Positions 62,433-64,000 of a stretch of 64,000 nucleotides of DNA are shown here, piece by piece. Source of the stretch: Corynebacterium doosanense CAU 212 = DSM 45436 (lineage in GTDB: Bacteria > Actinomycetota > Actinomycetes > Mycobacteriales > Mycobacteriaceae); NCBI RefSeq assembly GCF_000767055.1, contig NZ_CP006764.1, forward strand, positions 434,001 through 498,000, in the 5' to 3' direction. Made by a program: the position numbers and the translations under genes. The notes beneath the pieces were generated by a model. The model made no database searches and was not told the origin of the DNA. It saw only the letters and a program-made list of their open reading frames with translations. Each line of letters starts with the position of its first letter. Positions within the stretch are counted from its first letter, which is position 1.

Positions 62433-63446
62433 ATGCTTCCGAAGTCCCGCATCATCTCCGCGCTCCTCGTCGGCCTCGGCCTCGCGCTGATGGTCGCGGG
62501 GCTGATCGCGCCGATGGTGCTGACCACGGACGGACGGCTGCCGCTCGACCTCGAGGACACCACGTGGACCATCACCGACGAGAACGCCACCAGCGCGCCG
62601 AAGTATGACGCCCAGGCACGTCCCCGGCAGGCGCCGGTCTCCCATCAGCTGCACCTGCAGATCCAGGACCCGGCCAACGAGGACACCGCCACCGTGCGGG
62701 TCGGCAGCTCGTGGCTGTACCCCGTGAACGAACAGCTGCTCTCCGCGCAGACGTGGAGCTACGTCATGGACCGGGTCAGCGGCCTGGCGGAGTCGCCGGC
62801 GGCGCTGACACACACCATCGGCACGCCGCCGGCGGAGGTTCCGCTGGAGGGCAACTGGCTGAAGTTTCCGGCCGACGTCGAGCAGACCACCTACGACGTG
62901 TTCGACGAGACGCTGCGGCGTGCCTACCCGGCCGTGTTCGTAGACCAGTCGGAGATCGACGGCCGCGAGGTGTACCACTTCCGCCAGGAGATCGCGCCCA
63001 CCAATGTGGCCACCTCCTACGCCGACATGTTCAACACGCGGGTCACGCCGACGGCAGAGGGCGGCACGGAGCAGTCCTACCTGCACCACGCCGCGACCCG
63101 TGAGCTGTGGGTCGACCAGATCACCGGCCTGGTGGTTGACGTGGATCTGCGCGTCGAGGACTACTACGCAACGACCTCCGGCCAGCGCACCGGCGATGTC
63201 CTGCTCTTCGACGGCTCGATGAGTGACGAGCAGACGTCGCAGCTCATCGACGCCGTCTCCGGGGTCCGCGGCGAGTCCACCACGCAGATGTGGCGGTGGG
63301 CCGCGATCATCCTCGGGGCGTTGATCGCTCTGGCCGGAGCTGCCGGGGCGTTCCTGTCCGGCCGGCGGGGCCGGGAAGAAAAGTTGCCGGGGGAGCCGGA
63401 AACGGTGGTAGCATCCCGCAGTAGCCGGAGGGCGACGCGCGGGTAG
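62433..63446 (+). CDS. DUF3068-type membrane-anchored protein
   Basis: 337 aa with an N-terminal membrane segment (IISALLVGLGLALMVAGLIA), a large external domain (about 35-290) and a C-terminal membrane segment (WAAIILGALIALAGAAGAFL) followed by a basic tail. This porin-like PorA-family/DUF3068 layout is known only from Mycobacteriales. Function unknown. TAGACT (62420-62425) lies 7 nt before the ATG, so it is probably leaderless. Confidence 0.8.
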   Translation: MLPKSRIISALLVGLGLALMVAGLIAPMVLTTDGRLPLDLEDTTWTITDENATSAPKYDAQARPRQAPVSHQLHLQIQDPANEDTATVRVGSSWLYPVNEQLLSAQTWSYVMDRVSGLAESPAALTHTIGTPPAEVPLEGNWLKFPADVEQTTYDVFDETLRRAYPAVFVDQSEIDGREVYHFRQEIAPTNVATSYADMFNTRVTPTAEGGTEQSYLHHAATRELWVDQITGLVVDVDLRVEDYYATTSGQRTGDVLLFDGSMSDEQTSQLIDAVSGVRGESTTQMWRWAAIILGALIALAGAAGAFLSGRRGREEKLPGEPETVVASRSSRRATRG

Positions 63447-63674
63447 ATTGTCCCCTTTACATGGGGTCGACAATGGTATAGGGTATTTCTTTGCGCTGGA
63501 ATTCGTCTCTGGTTATACATGGACCTCGTCGATGATCTTTCTCAGAAAGAGATTTGACAAGGTGACTTTGTGCTTTCCGGGGACGGTTATTCCACAGCAG
63601 ACCAAATGCTAATTTTACCAGCGGTTATCCCGGATTCCTGTCACTTTCCGCACAGGGATCGGCAACCGCGTGAG
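63447..63674 (+). promoter_or_regulatory. rpoB upstream region
   Basis: About 228 bp with no gene and a lower GC content than its surroundings. An imperfect inverted repeat (ATTGTCCCC / GGGGTCGACAAT) lies at about 63449-63475, followed by TATAGG. TTGACA occurs near 63553 but lacks a well-spaced -10. The rpoBC promoters probably lie here. Confidence 0.45.
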
Positions 63675-64000
63675 GTGCTGGAAGGACCCATCTTGGCAGT
63701 CTCCCGCCAGACCAAGTCAGTGGCCGAAATCCCCGGAGCTCCGACTCGGTACTCGTTCGCAAAGATCACCGAGCCTGTAGCAGTCCCGGGTCTTCTCGAT
63801 CTTCAGCTCGACTCCTTCTCATGGCTCATCGGCACGCCCGAGTGGCGCGCCCGCATGCAGGAAGAGCGCGGGGCAGATGCCACCGTGACGAGCGGACTCG
63901 AGGATATTCTTTTTGAGCTGAGCCCGATTCAGGATTACTCGGGCACCATGTCCCTGTCTCTCTCCGAGCCGCGCTTCGAGCCGGTCAAGCACACGGTGGA
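63675..64000 (+). CDS. rpoB: RNA polymerase beta subunit, N-terminal part (cut by window end)
   Basis: First 108 or so residues: [58 protein letters not shown] and [20 protein letters not shown], matching corynebacterial RpoB. I kept GTG at 63675 because the LEGPILA stretch is present in relatives as I recall; a TTG at 63693 has the better RBS (AAGGA 6 nt upstream) and may be the true start. Confidence 0.95.
   Translation, partial: MLEGPILAVSRQTKSVAEIPGAPTRYSFAKITEPVAVPGLLDLQLDSFSWLIGTPEWRARMQEERGADATVTSGLEDILFELSPIQDYSGTMSLSLSEPRFEPVKHTV

Overview
ORGANISM. The window is high-GC chromosomal DNA from an actinobacterium of the Mycobacteriales, almost certainly a Corynebacterium. The gene order (senX3-regX3, an Rv0495c-like gene, ppx, proC, a BldC-like HTH, a 33-residue ribosomal protein, a HAD phosphatase, hemA-hemC-hemD-hemB-hemE-hemY-hemL, the system II cytochrome c genes, the men genes, four tRNAs, secE-nusG-rplKA-rplJL-rpoB) is the order I know from C. 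glutamicum and, in part, from M. tuberculosis around Rv0490-Rv0562. Many genes appear leaderless, with a TANNNT -10 box about 6-8 nt before the start codon, which is also typical of this group. LAYOUT. 1-7.7 kb: phosphate two-component system, exopolyphosphatase, proline synthesis, small regulators and the 33-aa ribosomal protein. 7.8-21.1 kb: heme synthesis by the C5 route, interrupted by an unknown 120-aa protein, two small membrane proteins and a P-type ATPase homologue whose catalytic motifs are all replaced. 21.1-25.9 kb: cytochrome c maturation (thioredoxin-like lipoprotein, CcdA, ResB, CcsB). 26-32 kb: an SDR, an XRE regulator, small membrane proteins, an AEC transporter, menA, a glycosyltransferase, menE and a zinc-ribbon PhnA-like gene. 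32.3-33.7 kb: a DUF222/HNH gene. 33.67-41.12 kb: a 7.4-kb insertion. 41.1-53.1 kb: menB, menC, menD, menG, menJ, a polyprenyl diphosphate synthase, an UvrA-like ABC ATPase and mgtA. 53.1-64 kb: tRNA-Tyr, -Thr, -Met, -Trp, secE, nusG, rplK, rplA, a carotenoid-dehydrogenase-like gene, a PTS permease, rplJ, rplL, a creatininase-like gene, a DUF3068 gene and the start of rpoB. HOW THE GENES WORK TOGETHER. Heme, cytochrome c and menaquinone synthesis sit side by side and supply the respiratory chain. The ribosomal and transcription genes at the right end have RNA leaders and terminators. INSERTION. The 7.4-kb block starts and ends with IS481-type inverted repeats and is flanked by an identical CCTAGT duplication. 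It lies exactly where the stop codons of the HNH gene and menB would have overlapped. It carries an IS481-family transposase that is the last gene of an AbrB-ABC exporter operon, an internal third copy of the repeat, a recombinase-like gene, a HEPN-like gene and an erm 23S rRNA methyltransferase with a drug-sensing leader peptide. OTHER STRUCTURE. A 16-bp palindrome (GTCCAGACGTCTGGAC) recurs six times at gene 3' ends, three of them in a regularly spaced array near 58.1 kb. Three genes end in short tandem repeats that repeat the stop codon. All names rest on reading the sequence and remembered family features; no database search was run.
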